Positions 46,151 to 57,308 of a stretch of 64,000 nucleotides of DNA are shown here, piece by piece. A program made the position numbers and the translations under genes. Origin of the DNA: Apiospora phragmitis (lineage: Eukaryota > Ascomycota > Sordariomycetes > Amphisphaeriales > Apiosporaceae); NCBI GenBank assembly GCA_038363925.1, contig JAQQWL010000011.1, forward strand, positions 4,216,001-4,280,000, given 5' to 3'. A model generated the notes under the pieces. It searched no databases, was not told where the DNA came from, and saw nothing but the letters and a program-made list of their open reading frames with translations. Every line of letters begins with the position of its first letter. The stretch's first letter is position 1.

Positions 46151-47461
46151 ATTAGAGTCGAGTCCATTTCAGGGTCACGCACGTCTTATTCACACTGTAG
46201 CTCCCACTGTAACCCTCCTTCGGCTTGACAGCCTCGGACTTGACTTGCGAAGCATGGATGCGTGCACCCATGCTACCTACAGACGATAGTACGTTTCATC
46301 TAAAGACTAAAGACACAGCTTCTCGTCCCAGTCAAGTGACTTGGGGTTGGTTATTTCACTTCAATCTTCAAAGTCCCCTGACGCTCTTCAGCGAGAGGCC
46401 CTTTGAGAGCAACAACATCTCCAGCATTTTCCGTAATAAAAGATGTGATGAGCCGTTTCTTGCCTCATCACAAACTCCATGTTGTCTATTATAGGATATA
46501 TATTACCTAGAGCTTTGGAGACCCATGCCTTCATTTAGGACACTACCTGCCTGCAATTATACAACGGTCATTGAGCCCTCGTCTATTCATCTGGATTCTT
46601 GTCTGAATTTTATGGCATACTTCGACAGAGGTGAAAGACCAGTCTACTCTTTGAGATTGGGAGAGAACGGGACATGGGTGATATCAAATACTCGGGTCCG
46701 AGTATTAATGTGATCGAGTCCCTTGATTTACATGTATGGAACACACATATTTGAACAGTCACTCCACACGACACTGTCCCGCGATTTTGGTCTCTTTCAC
46801 ATCGTGTCACAGTTTTACCAGTATCTGGTATTAGTATATGGTTTCCCATGAAATTGACTTTGTTGGTATATTATTATTTTGTCAAATAATCTCTCTCGAT
46901 AGGGGCCGTATCAATCATGGCACTTCAGTTCCGCCAAACCTGTCAGAGCAAAGTATGGGGCGTAATGTAAGTATGAACAAGTCCTGTTTTTGTAAGACCT
47001 CCAAAGTACTGCCCCAGATTGTTGGAAGAAACATCTAGGGTTGGGGACTGATGTGTAGTCGTGCATCATAGCTGCTAAACAAACACCTTCAAGATGTTTT
47101 CCCCACTGGACGTTGTCCCAAGTTACGCTACCTTTGTAGAGAACAATGATATCGTATAGCCGGTATCTCACGATAATCAAAAAGCTAGTATCAGCACCCA
47201 GTGTCTACACAATGTATTTCATGCGCTGCTTAGTGGCAGGAACAGTGTCTGCCTCACATTTGAATGACTTGAACGTGTCCTGGTCTCGCATTATCCATCG
47301 TCAAGCTTTACCGGCCGCCGGGGATGAACTTATTCGGTCGCCGACCTCACTGTCGCCAGTACCGCCATAGAAGCCACCACCTCAAAAATTACCCAAGTCT
47401 CGACAAGCCTCAATCAACACGACACCGCACTTGCAGTTCACTCTACACGTGTTCTGTGATC
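46151..47461. other. Intergenic, upstream of the tandem paralogue pair
   Basis: About 1.3 kb, AT-richer than the surrounding coding DNA, with only short frames. A CACGTG box at 47446-47451 sits 11 bp before the first paralogue's start codon. Confidence 0.45.
47446..47451. promoter_or_regulatory. CACGTG box next to paralogue A start
   Basis: CACGTG immediately upstream of the ATG at 47462, probably inside the transcribed leader. No regulatory role is shown. Confidence 0.25.
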
Positions 47462-48416
47462 ATGTCTCTCATGGAACGTGATTCCCAGCGGCTCGGTCCT
47501 CCGAAGGATGAGGCTACGATGTGGGAGTCTCTGCCCACTGCGCCGGTCTACGATGCCGAGTGGGTTGATGCGACTGTTCTCGTAAGTACTACCAGTCATC
47601 CCACGATCATCTCGTTGAGATCTTACGACTACTTGGCTGACGGCTACCCAGGAGTTTGTCGAAGGTGTAGACGCCATGCCCTCAAACAAGCGCCTACAGG
47701 GTGTCCAAGACTACATCGAGGAGGGTATCATTGAGCTGCGAGATACGGTGCGATTCTCGTGTGACATCTATCAAGGTTTCCCTTATCAAGACGAAAATTA
47801 CATGTCCAATATCGATATCGTATCCGGTGCAATCCGACGAGTCTCATTCTGGGAGCAACAGCTTCAGCATCGCGTACAAGCTGGTTCGACCCACTACGAA
47901 GACCTTCTACCCAGCCTGGACAAGTTCATACCGCAAAAGAATACGATCCATGATGAGAACCATGACACCGGCGATGATCAGCCGATGGACATATGTTCCC
48001 AAAGCTCTGATGATCAACCCATGGACATATCTTCTGGGAGCTCCGATGACGGGGGCGGTATCATCACAAAGCAAAAAGAGAAAATGCCAAAGAACGCGCC
48101 CGAGCCCCAGAGTTCATTGGATATATCTGGGCATCATCCCTCTCGACAAGGTCACGCCATCAAACCCTCTCTGGCCACGGGCTCCTCTACTTCCCATGCT
48201 GCTCCTACTTCTCCCGCTAACAGCTGCCAACGGAAGAAAAAGAGAATGACGAAGGGGGAAAGAGAGAGAGCTAAGAGAGCGCATCAATCGACATCTAGAC
48301 CTCCTGCTCTTGGGGCGCAAAACCAAACTGGGCTGCGTTCTGTCGGTTCGTTGCCATCTCATCCTTCCTTGCCTCCTCGCCCTCCTACCTCTTCAGTTAG
48401 GGGCTGGCTTCCGTGA
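47462..48416 (+). CDS. Hypothetical protein, tandem paralogue A
   Basis: Unknown protein of 294 residues. Exons: 47462-47581 and 47652-48416 (70-nt intron, phase 0). Exon 1 ends in AEWVDATVL and exon 2 opens with EFVEGV, followed by a helical-looking domain of about 90 residues (IEEGIIELRDTVRFSCDIYQ). Then comes a duplicated 12-residue unit (DDQPMDI...SS), a Gly-rich spot and the basic string KQKEKMPKNAP. The last third is Ser/Pro/Arg-rich and disordered. The same exon layout, exon-border residues and DQPMDI/KQKEKMPKNAP block occur in the next gene, so the two are clear paralogues. No known domain, signal peptide or membrane segment is recognised. The short acidic DDQPMDI and basic KQKEK parts could be a protein-docking and nuclear signal; that is only a guess. 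Confidence 0.65.
47973..48044 (+). repeat. 36-bp coding repeat, two units
   Basis: Two adjacent 36-bp units (12 codons each) encode DDQPMDICSQSS and DDQPMDISSGSS. A single related unit is present in the downstream paralogue. Confidence 0.85.
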
Positions 48417-49064
48417 GTCCTTGTTGAGCTTGAGCTGTATGGATTACGGGATTTTGGAGACAGAGAGGAAACAATATACAGGGCAACATGGATACTGGCC
48501 GAGAAAGAGATGATTATTTAGTTTAGCAAGCAAGATAATTGTTTACTAAAGAAACGATTGTTCTAGTATAAAAAATCTTACAATGTGATTGATATGTGAG
48601 TTATTCGTTATAAGCAAAACCAGAACTCCCTTCAGCCCCCTATTATTTTCGCTGCTCTGGAGTAAACATAGGACAATCCATCGACGAACCCAACCTGCCC
48701 TCCTTCCAGCCTACTGAAATCGCGGGCCAATCGCGCGTTGCTTTCTTTCTAATCCGAGTGCCGAGTTACTTTGGTTCTTTCCGTTCTTCGTAGCCATCAC
48801 TAGAAGCTTGTGATCAATACGCACTTTCCAACTTGTGAGTCCCATACGAGCAATAAACCCGCAATCTGCTACTGCTCTTGTCGCTTCACGTTTAGTTTTC
48901 TTCTTTGGCTGTCTTCTACGAAAGAGGCCAGACTACCAGGTTTTCCTACTGCCCCAAACAGATCCGAATCAGGCGATCGACTTACACCACATGCATTAGG
49001 CAGAACAGTTCAGACCTCCTGACTATACTTAAAGGTATCGGCTTGCCACATACTGGTCAGCAAT
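48417..49064. other. Gap between tandem paralogues A and B
   Basis: About 650 bp, AT-rich in the middle (48520-48620), presumably terminator of A and promoter of B. No gene is seen. Confidence 0.5.
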
Positions 49065-49813
49065 ATGGATGCTGCTGGAGAAGGAGTCAAGAAGGGCTAC
49101 CCACGGTACTCAGCCATGCAGCCGCGGTATAACGTGTCATGGGTGGACGCAACTCTTCTGGTGAGTGGCATGCTAGCAAGCACGTTTCCGCTTCGATTCT
49201 GTCTCCGGCTTTGAAACCATGGCTTACACACACGCGCGACATACAGGAGTTTGTCGCTAAGGTACGACATAAACCCCCGACGGAGCGTGCTGCAAGGGTT
49301 CGTTTGTTCTTGAAAAACGAGCTTCCCGAGATCCGTGACATGATCAAAGCTCAATGGTGCCTGGGCGACGGTTGGTTCCTCTGCGAGTATGGAGATATAC
49401 AGAATAACCACCTGTACGAAGCTCTCAAGAAAGTCGACAAATGGCAGCTCAACCTCGAAGATAAAGCAAGGGCTGACGAAGCCAACATCCCGGCCTACCT
49501 AGCTCTTTTGGAACAGAAAGCCAAGGAAGGGGAGCGAAAACCCCACGAAGGCTCCTCCGGCGAAGATGGCAATAATAAGACAACGCCCGCTCTGGCCCCG
49601 ACTGCCGATACTACACAACCGACTCTGCCCCAGAAAGACTCAAACATACGTTCCCAAAGCTCTGACGACCAACCAATGGACATATCTTCTACGAGCTCCG
49701 AGGACGGGGGAGGTATCATCATAAAGCAAAAAGAGAAAATGCCTAAGAACGCGCCCAAGCCCGAGGTCTCCGGTGCATCCAATCTTCCCACCCCGAAGCC
49801 TTCCAGCCCTTAG
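49065..49813 (+). CDS. Hypothetical protein, tandem paralogue B
   Basis: Unknown protein of 220 residues as read. Exons: 49065-49160 and 49247-49813 (86-nt intron, phase 0). Exon 1 ends in SWVDATLL and exon 2 starts with EFVAKV, matching paralogue A at the splice border. The domain that follows (LFLKNELPEIRDMIKAQWC) aligns with A at spaced positions only. Then SSDDQPMDISS, a Gly-rich spot and KQKEKMPKNAP are almost identical to A, also in DNA. The stop at 49813 follows PTPKPSSP. One base added in the C4 run just before it would open the frame for about 60 more residues, to a stop near 49980, so the real protein may be longer. No family is recognised. Confidence 0.6.
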
Positions 49814-51678
49814 TCCCGAAAAATGCCGTGTATACGGTCAAGATCGACCCCGTCGAGGAAGACGCTTCAGCACAAAGAAACAGGGCGGTGATTTGCAGGT
49901 CATGGGTGTCTATTGGAAGCGCTCAGATGAATCATTCTTTTGCTTTAATACACACTTGGTCCGCAAATATTGGCTACTGAGCAGCGTTGTAAGTTGACTT
50001 CTCTATTGGAATAACGTGTACTAACTTCTCCCTCAAGACTCCATACTTCTGGAATATTCTCGTGTCGACTGCAATTTGAAGGCAGCATGGCTCGCCCTAT
50101 AAGACGGATGGGTGCACAAGTTGGATCGCGGCCGGCTTTAGACCAATAGCTTCAAATGAGCGTGCCACCAATGAATCTTGAAAACTTATGGCATGACCAA
50201 AAGTGATCGTCTTCCTATTACACTACCATCGAAGCCCTGGTAACGTTACTCGCCCCGGCCCAGCTTGCCAGTCTTATCCAGGTAGTTGTTGAGAACATGT
50301 CTGCTGTGACCTGGCGCATTTGGCCGTAGCGGGAGCCGAGGTAATTGAAGAAGAGTTGTACCGAAGAGACGAGATACCAACCTTCTCTCTATGGTTTAGA
50401 TGCGCCCAAACGAGTCTCCCTGGTGTAGAGATGCCAGCAGTAAGGGTGGTGCATATAGCCAATGGCCAACAGTGTCGTCGCAAAACTGGCAATGAAAAGA
50501 AACAAAAAGACTTTCTGCAATATGTTTGACCTACAATGAAGTACGAACATATGAAAACGACTAGGCCACAATATCCACTACACACATGCATTTCTCGCGC
50601 CATAGATATGCAGAGTCTGATTGACATGTGTCAGTCAGGTCAGCCAAAGCTGATCTGCAACCCCTTTTCAGTTGGCCGACAACGGCCCAGTCCGATGCGA
50701 ACACCGCAGCCCATCTCTTGTCTTAGATCAACAATTACACCTTTGCGATCCGGCAGAGAGGACATGACGTTTAAAAAAATGGCTTGATAATGCCCTATGC
50801 TAGGCAGCAAGTAAGTAGCAAACCAGTCCTTAGCAGACTTCATGTATCTTTTCAAGTCCCGGGTTCACACTGGTTGCATTGCCAGAATATGATCGGGGAC
50901 GGGGTGTTAGATACATGTAGGTAAGGATTCTCTCGCCCCAATTTGCGATGGACTGCCCAATAATTAAAAGGTAAGTAGGTATTCATGGCTTATGCGATGG
51001 TGGTTGCTCGAGAGGTTGAGGAATCAGCCGCTACGTATGCGGTTGGTCAGCCGAATTTCAACGTGTGATTTAGTTGGGAGCAACCACTGTGGGTTTAGTC
51101 CATTAATACTTGACCTGATGTGCCTACATGTCTGGTACATGTAGCACGGTATTGATGCACTTGCCAAATGATACTCAAGTACCCAGGTACGTTGACCCAC
51201 CTACCTACATACTGAATAACAGATCGTGGAAGGGTTATGCGGTTGCCTGGGGCTAGAGGAGGTGGGCGTATTAGCCTTTACATATCGCAGAGCTTGTCGG
51301 CGACCCAAACCAACAGAGGAGGGGTTTTGAGCAGGAGTTCAAATGACTCGAAAAGTCCAGGCATGGGAGTGAATACATTGTTCAGTCCCTTCCTCGTCGT
51401 AGTATTCAATGCATCCCGGTTGTTTCGAGATCAACCTAGATGTCAAGTCACTTCCAACAAAGCGAGCGACCCGCTTCCTATCTCGCCTTCTGTCCACCAT
51501 CACCAATCGTCACACTGCACCACTGAAGCACCCTTCATCCAAACAACCGTACAGCAATCTCTTGGAACAGGGATTCAGTTTTGTTCTTCTTCCCCAGCTC
51601 CACTAACCAGGTTCGATACCGCAATCCATTATTTCTCCATATGTTCCTTGCTCCTTGCTTCTTACTCCTTGCTCCCTT
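49814..51678. other. Intergenic, possible tail of paralogue B, otherwise nothing
   Basis: The first about 170 bp may be coding (see paralogue B). The rest has short frames only. Near 51600-51680 the sequence is strongly C+T rich, which suits the leader of the following gene. Confidence 0.4.
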
Positions 51679-52414
51679 ATGTCCGCCATGGAAGCTGCCG
51701 CCTCGCTCTACGCAGAGGCTGCAGCACTTGTTGCTGACCTTGAACGCAGCCAGCGAGATCCCGAGAGATTAGAGAAAGTTTTCGAAGGTAAGATCTTGTG
51801 GTCTTGTGTAGAATCTGGTGGCTATGAACAGTAAAAACTGACCGATGGAAAAGACAAGGACCGATTGGAGTACGAGGCTTGGAAAGCTACCGGTTGCCCC
51901 AATATGGAGGGTAAGTTCTTATCTCCTGGCTGCAAAATTAACTGCCATCTTCTTACTAACTCTTGTAACGTAGCCAAGGACGGGGACGAGCTTCGCGAGT
52001 GGCGGGATGTGGGATTTCCGATGTGGTTCATGATCAAGTGTAAGTTGGAACTGCTACGTTAATAGCCCACAACCATGCAAGGGGATAACCGACCAACACT
52101 ATTTGACAGCCACGAAAACATTCGAGCCCGTGCAGAAACGGGAGCCGACCAAGTTCGGCGTCAGCGATTCGGATGCCCCTAGCGATGCAAGCAAGACGCC
52201 TGTTGCCACAGCGACCTCTGCAGATGTCATGATCGAGACTGTTCATGGTCTACGCAAGGCTATCGCCAGCACCCCTCTGCCGGCAGGGAAAGACACCATA
52301 TTGGGTGGTGGTCCGCTTGTCGAATATACATTCGATGACGCATATAGAGAGGACCAAAAGGCCTATATGAAGGCCAATGGGTTGAAGGGCCTTTCGGCTT
52401 CTCGATGGACTTGA
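51679..52414 (+). CDS. Hypothetical protein, four short exons
   Basis: An unrecognised protein of about 178 residues. Exons inferred from canonical sites: 51679-51787, 51854-51910, 51974-52039 and 52110-52414, with all three introns (66, 63 and 70 nt) in phase 1. The N terminus is an Ala/Leu/Glu-rich helix (LYAEAAALVADLERSQRDPE). Exons 2 and 3 each give a compact block rich in aromatic and acidic residues (DRLEYEAWKATGCPN; DELREWRDVGFPMWFMIK). Exon 4 begins with KTFEPVQKREPTKFGV and ends with a Tyr/Asp-rich part (YTFDDAYREDQKAYMKANGLK). No signal peptide, membrane helix or known domain. The equal intron phases and consistent splice signals are the main support. The alternative start is the Met at 51688. 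Confidence 0.6.
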
Positions 52415-52806
52415 GCCGTGAGAGATTGTCCCTTGGCTCACTCGGTGGAGGGGCCTTACAGGGGCATAATAGAACAAAAGCTATCTGTCGAGTTTTGCGA
52501 AAGAACGAGCTTACTACCGATAGACTCTCATTATTGACAGATATATAAACCCTGCTTGACGTTACGATGAATGACCAACCACGGATGAGACTGCTCTATT
52601 GGTGAAATAACATGTCTAAATTGCTGAGGTATCATACCATATGTAGCACCCAAACGCCGAACCATGCAACAAGCCCCAGACTGACCTGAAATTAGGCAAG
52701 TTTACCAAGAAGAACGCCGGAAAATACAACGGAGGAGAAACTTTTTAACCATCCCAAGTGTCCCTCTCCCACCATGACACGTAGGTACCACCACCCTTTG
52801 CTCTCA
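52415..52806. other. Convergent gap, orphan gene / med10
   Basis: About 390 bp between convergent genes; no feature seen beyond presumed 3' untranslated regions. Confidence 0.5.
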
Positions 52807-53430
52807 TTAGCTCGCTCGATGCGGCGCTCCTCCCGTGGCCGTGACGACGCGGGCAGTGTCCTCGCGGAGCTCGGGCATGGCCTTGTCCATCTCGCCGGCG
52901 AGGACGTCGCGGAAGCTGGCGAAGGCGGCCTGCTTGCCGCGCATGGTCTGGTTCTGGCGGCGGACGAGCTCGACGAACTCGCGCGTGTAGATGTCCGGGT
53001 TCCGGCCCTTCTCGACGTACTGCACCAGCTCGGGCGGGATGTGGGGCAGCGCCTGCTCCGGCGTCGGCGTCGACGACGTCGCGTACACCGCCTGCAGCGA
53101 GGACTGGAGGGCGCGCAGTTCCGCCGCCAGCACCTCGCGCGAGGGCCGCGCGCCGCCTGCCGCTGCCGCTGCCGCTGCTGACGCCGACGAGGACGGTGGG
53201 GAGAACGAGGAGTTCGGGGTGTTGTTGTTGCTGGTCGCGCCCGACCCGTTGTTGACGTCGTAGGCTGAGACTTGGACGAGGACCTGGTAGAGCGACTGGA
53301 TGGTCTCTTTGAGCTGGACTACAAAGCAAGGTCCTTCTTGTCAGTGATTGAATATTTCAAGTTGGACGGAGAGTGAGTCAGTCCACTGACGCTCAACTGT
53401 ATCGTGGTCGGCCCGTGCCATTGGCGCCAT
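52807..53430 (-). CDS. med10: Mediator complex subunit 10
   Basis: Subunit of the Mediator middle module, linking activators to RNA polymerase II. Two exons: 53391-53430 and 52807-53318 (72-nt intron). Exon 1 gives MAPMARADHDTVE, and exon 2 continues LQLKETIQSLYQVLVQVSAY, the family's first helix. A spacer rich in Ser, Asn and Ala is followed by the second conserved part: LPHIPPELVQYVEKGRNPDIY, then TREFVELVRRQNQTMRGKQAAFASFRDVL, the Med10 signature. The end is Glu/Asp-rich. The product is 183 residues, as usual for filamentous fungi. The exon is GC-rich (CGCC-type codons), giving long open frames on the other strand that are artefacts. The frame is intact. Confidence 0.88.
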
Positions 53431-55066
53431 AGTCTCGCGATGGTTTTGGACAGAATCCTGGGTTTGACGGTCGGCTCTGAAGGGATCTGTAGGTCATCTG
53501 TTGCTTGGCACACTGGATTGCTGCGGGCAGGGGTCCAGTTGGTGGAATGCGCACCGTGCACCGTGCGGTGACGGAGCGGCTTTTACAGAGTAGTAAATGG
53601 AATCTTTGTTACCCCAGACTCCAGAGTCCTGACCCCCCCCTGTATGTACTTCAGATGCACCTACCCGCTGAGCTAAATTTGGACATTATTGATATACTGT
53701 GAGGTATGTAGGCAATGGGTAGTTTCTGCCTGTGCTATACTTGTATACTTACTTTTCTTCACAGAAATCTTGCGACTTGGTGGAGTCAATCTTCAGAAGA
53801 AGGAATGGAAACCCCGGAGTACATGACTGAGCATTGCCCGATTGAAAGCAGACTCCTCATCAGTTGACGCGCACGACCTCAGTGGATGTTAGCTGACGTA
53901 TAGATCTATAACATAGCACAAAACTCCGTCTCCCTGGTTTTCACTAATCATGCCGGAGGCCTTGTGGGCTTAAAAAAGGGCCAAGAGCATTTGCTGGGTG
54001 TCAAGAAGGGTGCGTGTTGGATATACATCGATGACCATCTCAATAGCCACAAGCGACATTCATAGCACTCGTCGCATGGTTTCATAAGTCCACAGGCAGT
54101 CGTTAATTCTTGCCCACATTACATGCTGATTATCATTGACATCTTCCACCTCTTTTCACTTTCAAAGGAGCCTCCTATTATGGACTGGACCATATACCAA
54201 GACCTCTGGGGCCATAGAGCTTTCGCCAAGTAGCTGACCCAGTCCACCCCATACGTGTAACCAGGAAGTCGGAACAAATATCCCCAGGCATGCATCGTCA
54301 TGTCGAGTGCCAAGGTCCAAAGCTACCTAAAGTAGCCCCTGAAGCCTGTCAACAGTATCCAATATCACGTAACGAACAGGATGCCAGCTTGATCTGGCAT
54401 GCCTGTGCTCTAATGGACACAGAATCTATCGGTATTGCAGATGTGGTAATCATATAGTTTGGTAATTCACCACTTCTAATAATTTGACTGAAGATCCCGC
54501 GTCTTACACTCGATGATAAAAGTTTCGGTTATGCTTTGAAGTTCATTGTATGTCAATTAACAGCACTATAGTAAGTACTCGTTTAATATGTAGAATGGGT
54601 GAAGGATGATTCTTCGTCCGGCTTCGTCATACATCTTATGCCAGTACCGCCAATGGTCTACAGCTCAGTGCTGCGGCTAGAGATCTGGACGCTTCAGAAC
54701 TTGCTTATCTGCCTGCCTGGCAGTTCCCTGACACATAATGGTTCCTGCTCTAGCAACTAACACCCAAGCTCTACCCTCCAAAACGCCAGTCAAAGACACC
54801 CTTATCAACCATGGCCTTATTTCTCACAGTAACCCTTGACTTCCAGCGCCTTGGTAATAGGTGTGCTTGAGCGGCCTTCAACACAGTATATTCAAGAACG
54901 ACAGCTTCCCATCGTCTGTTGTGTATGGATAGAGATATTCGCGTGGATAACGAAAATGGTGGCGGTGCGATGCTCAACCTTCTCGCGCCCGCCCGGTATA
55001 GCCATAAGGATCTACACCAACAGGTGGGATTGATTATTCTTGTGAAACCGTTTGCTGTTGCGACAA
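53431..55066. other. Intergenic, med10 promoter and arl1 3' side
   Basis: About 1.6 kb with only short open frames. A 64-codon frame at 54119-54313 (minus) is Trp- and Leu-rich but unrecognised. No gene is supported. Confidence 0.45.
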
Positions 55067-55904
55067 TTAGCTGACACCCTTGAAACTGGATGGGGATCGG
55101 ATATAGCAATGCGACTGCCCAAGTGCACGAGATAACAGCCTACTGCGCAGAGATATCGCATATGCAACTCAAGAGATGGGTGTATGCTGAGGCGAGGCGC
55201 GACTTACCACCAACCAGTCCATGCCTTCATGGACACCGCTCCCATCGACGGCCGAGCAGGCCATGATGCTCCAATTGCGATCCCTGAGTTCACCCAACCT
55301 TAATGCCTCACTAATCTCTCCAGCGCCCTTTGCGCCTGGCTGATCCTGCTTGTTGGCAAAGACTAGTAACGCAGCATCTTGGAGTTCGTCCTCGTTCAGC
55401 ATGGCAGCCAACTCCTCAGAAGCCGTTTGCAATCGCTCGATATCGGTGCTGTCGACAACGAAGATGACAGCGGCTGTGTTCGCGTAATAACACCGCCAGT
55501 AGGGTCGAATCGAGGTTTGGCCGCCTAGATCCCCACACGTTGAAGTTCAGGTTCTTGTAAGTTACCGATTCGACGTTGAAGCCGATAGTAGGGATAGTCG
55601 TCACCACTTCTCCGATCTGTTTGACCGCGCATTTGGTTAGTTGCTTCGAGACCACCTCGCAGAATCACTCCGAGTCCAGGGAAGTAGCCTACCTTTAATC
55701 TATATAGTAATGTTGTTTTGCCTGCGTTATCCTATAACAAATCGGTCAGTATGCCATTTCTAGTCAACAATACGCGCTGTAACTGAATCCAGTGAGGTTC
55801 TGGCCCAGCTCCAGCTTGTCGGCGCTTACAAGACCCAGAATCAATATCCTGATCTCCTTTTTGGCCCACAGCAGACTCGACAACCACGACACACTTTGGC
55901 CCAT
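55067..55904 (-). CDS. arl1: ADP-ribosylation factor-like GTPase Arl1 (one frame break)
   Basis: Small GTPase that recruits golgin tethers to the trans-Golgi. Exons: 55830-55904, 55693-55731 and 55208-55616, plus a tentative 12-nt last exon at 55067-55078. The N terminus MGQSVSW has Gly2, the usual myristoylation site. The P-loop GLDNAGKTT is split by intron 1 after GL. Switch I ([10 protein letters not shown]), DLGGQ, NKQD and CSAVDG follow in order. The frame breaks at a G4 run (plus-strand CCCC at 55531-55534) just before the DLGGQ motif; removing one G restores [20 protein letters not shown]. Reconstructed length is about 177 residues, close to the 180-185 of the family. The last exon is a guess from splice sites and length. 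The sequence is Arl1-like rather than Arf1-like at [20 protein letters not shown]. Confidence 0.88.
55531..55534 (-). other. Putative +1 indel site in arl1 (G4)
   Basis: One G too many before the invariant DLGGQ switch II motif. The upstream and downstream frames are both highly conserved, and no intron fits. Confidence 0.82.
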
Positions 55905-56853
55905 TGTGGCGGTTTATGTGTAACAGCTCTTGTGGCAGGATGGTCGCTAAAGGATATGACAGACCAACAGCAGTCAAGCTTGTCAATCTCCTTTCTCTCT
56001 CTCTCTCGTGTGTCCAGGTAGCTCGCGGTCGTCGCGCAGGAGGTGGGTGATGGTGATGCAGTTCGGGCAGATCTGGCCAAGTGGATATGCTCAGGTAAGC
56101 TAGATCTTGAGCTGGCGCAGTACGCGGTACTTTGAACCTGAGAGAACAGAACACACTGAAACTTGAAGCCGAAAAAGAAAGCGGAGACTAGTCGCAAGGT
56201 TGTTCGAACTTCGAGCAGATAGCAGTAGGAAGTAATTATCCTACTTGTCAGATGACTAATGGAGAAGCTTTGTAACTAGACCTAATGGATAGCAGGCTTT
56301 CTTGTCAAAGGGGGTAGAACAACAAGCATTAATAAACACGATAGAACCCTTTGAACATTCCCTGTTGTCATCAACGGGCAGAAGGCAAAGAGAGGCAGCC
56401 GGCCGGCCGGCACGCTGAGCTTTGACATTAGCATTGATCCCAGAAGGTCCACTCGACAACCTTTCATTCATCAATCAGTCATCGGATTGGAGTGGCCCAG
56501 GCGGACCGACACTTCCACAGCACAGTGCAATGCAATGCTGTCATCATCAGGCATCAGGTTGGAATCAAATTGCAGGTAGGTAGAGTACAAAGGTACGTGG
56601 GCCATCAAAGTTGAGCCATATGCACAAGCCACATCTGTACGCACAGTCCTCAAGCCTCAATCCAAACAGCTTCTAAAACCCCCCACGTGACACTCTCGGG
56701 AAATCTCTGGAAGGGCCACAACCCTTCCTAATCTTCGGGCAAAATTCAAAAGTTGGTGCATACCTCTTGGTCGCCTACTCCACCCTTGCAATTCTACGAC
56801 TTCTTTGCGAAAACATCACCAACTCGACATTGAGAGACGCAACAAGCAGTCAA
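55905..56853. promoter_or_regulatory. Divergent promoter arl1 / eL39
   Basis: About 950 bp between divergent genes. A CT tract at about 55982-56008 (plus) lies in the arl1 leader. The eL39-proximal part carries a GTCACGTG element (minus orientation) at 56684-56691. Confidence 0.5.
56684..56691 (-). promoter_or_regulatory. Perfect CDEI-type RTCACRTG site upstream of eL39
   Basis: Read on the minus strand, GTCACGTG fits the Cbf1 consensus RTCACRTG, 163 bp upstream of the eL39 start codon. Cbf1-type factors are known regulators of some ribosomal protein promoters in yeasts; a role here is inference. Confidence 0.4.
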
Positions 56854-57308
56854 AATGCCGGTACGTAATTACAGCACACCTCGATGTCTCTAACGGTCGG
56901 GCATCTTGCCGCTGCAATAGCCTCAGGATGAGGGATTGTCCACAGCGAAGAGGCCGGCGGCAGGCATCATTGGCGTGAAAGAGATCTTGGACGCTAACAT
57001 GAATTTCTTTGCTTAACAACAGAGCCACAAGTCGTTCCGCACCAAGCAGAAGCTGGCCAAGGCCCAGAAGCAGAACCGACCTATCCCGCAATGGATTCGT
57101 CTCCGAACCGGTAACACCATCAGGTACGACATTCCCTGAATCGCTATCCAAGCCTGTCCCCTCATATTGAAACCAATCAACGTTTCGCACGAGGGAACAG
57201 ACTAAGCGCCACGTATTTCGACGACTACCAGATCTTCAACTGACTTGACCATTTGATAGATACAATGCCAAGAGAAGGCATTGGCGCAAGACTCGTCTCG
57301 GCATCTAG
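56854..57308 (+). CDS. rpl39: 60S ribosomal protein eL39
   Basis: Smallest large-subunit protein, lining the exit tunnel near uL23. Three exons: 56854-56859 (ATG CCG only), 57023-57123 and 57260-57308. The 51-residue product is strongly basic ([49 protein letters not shown]) and matches the family along its whole length. Exon 1 has just two codons before a 163-nt intron, a layout typical of this gene in filamentous fungi. All splice sites are canonical. No snoRNA boxes were recognised in the introns. Confidence 0.97.

Noticed and set aside
56860..57022. snoRNA in the first intron of eL39
   Set aside because: No convincing C/D or H/ACA boxes could be placed.
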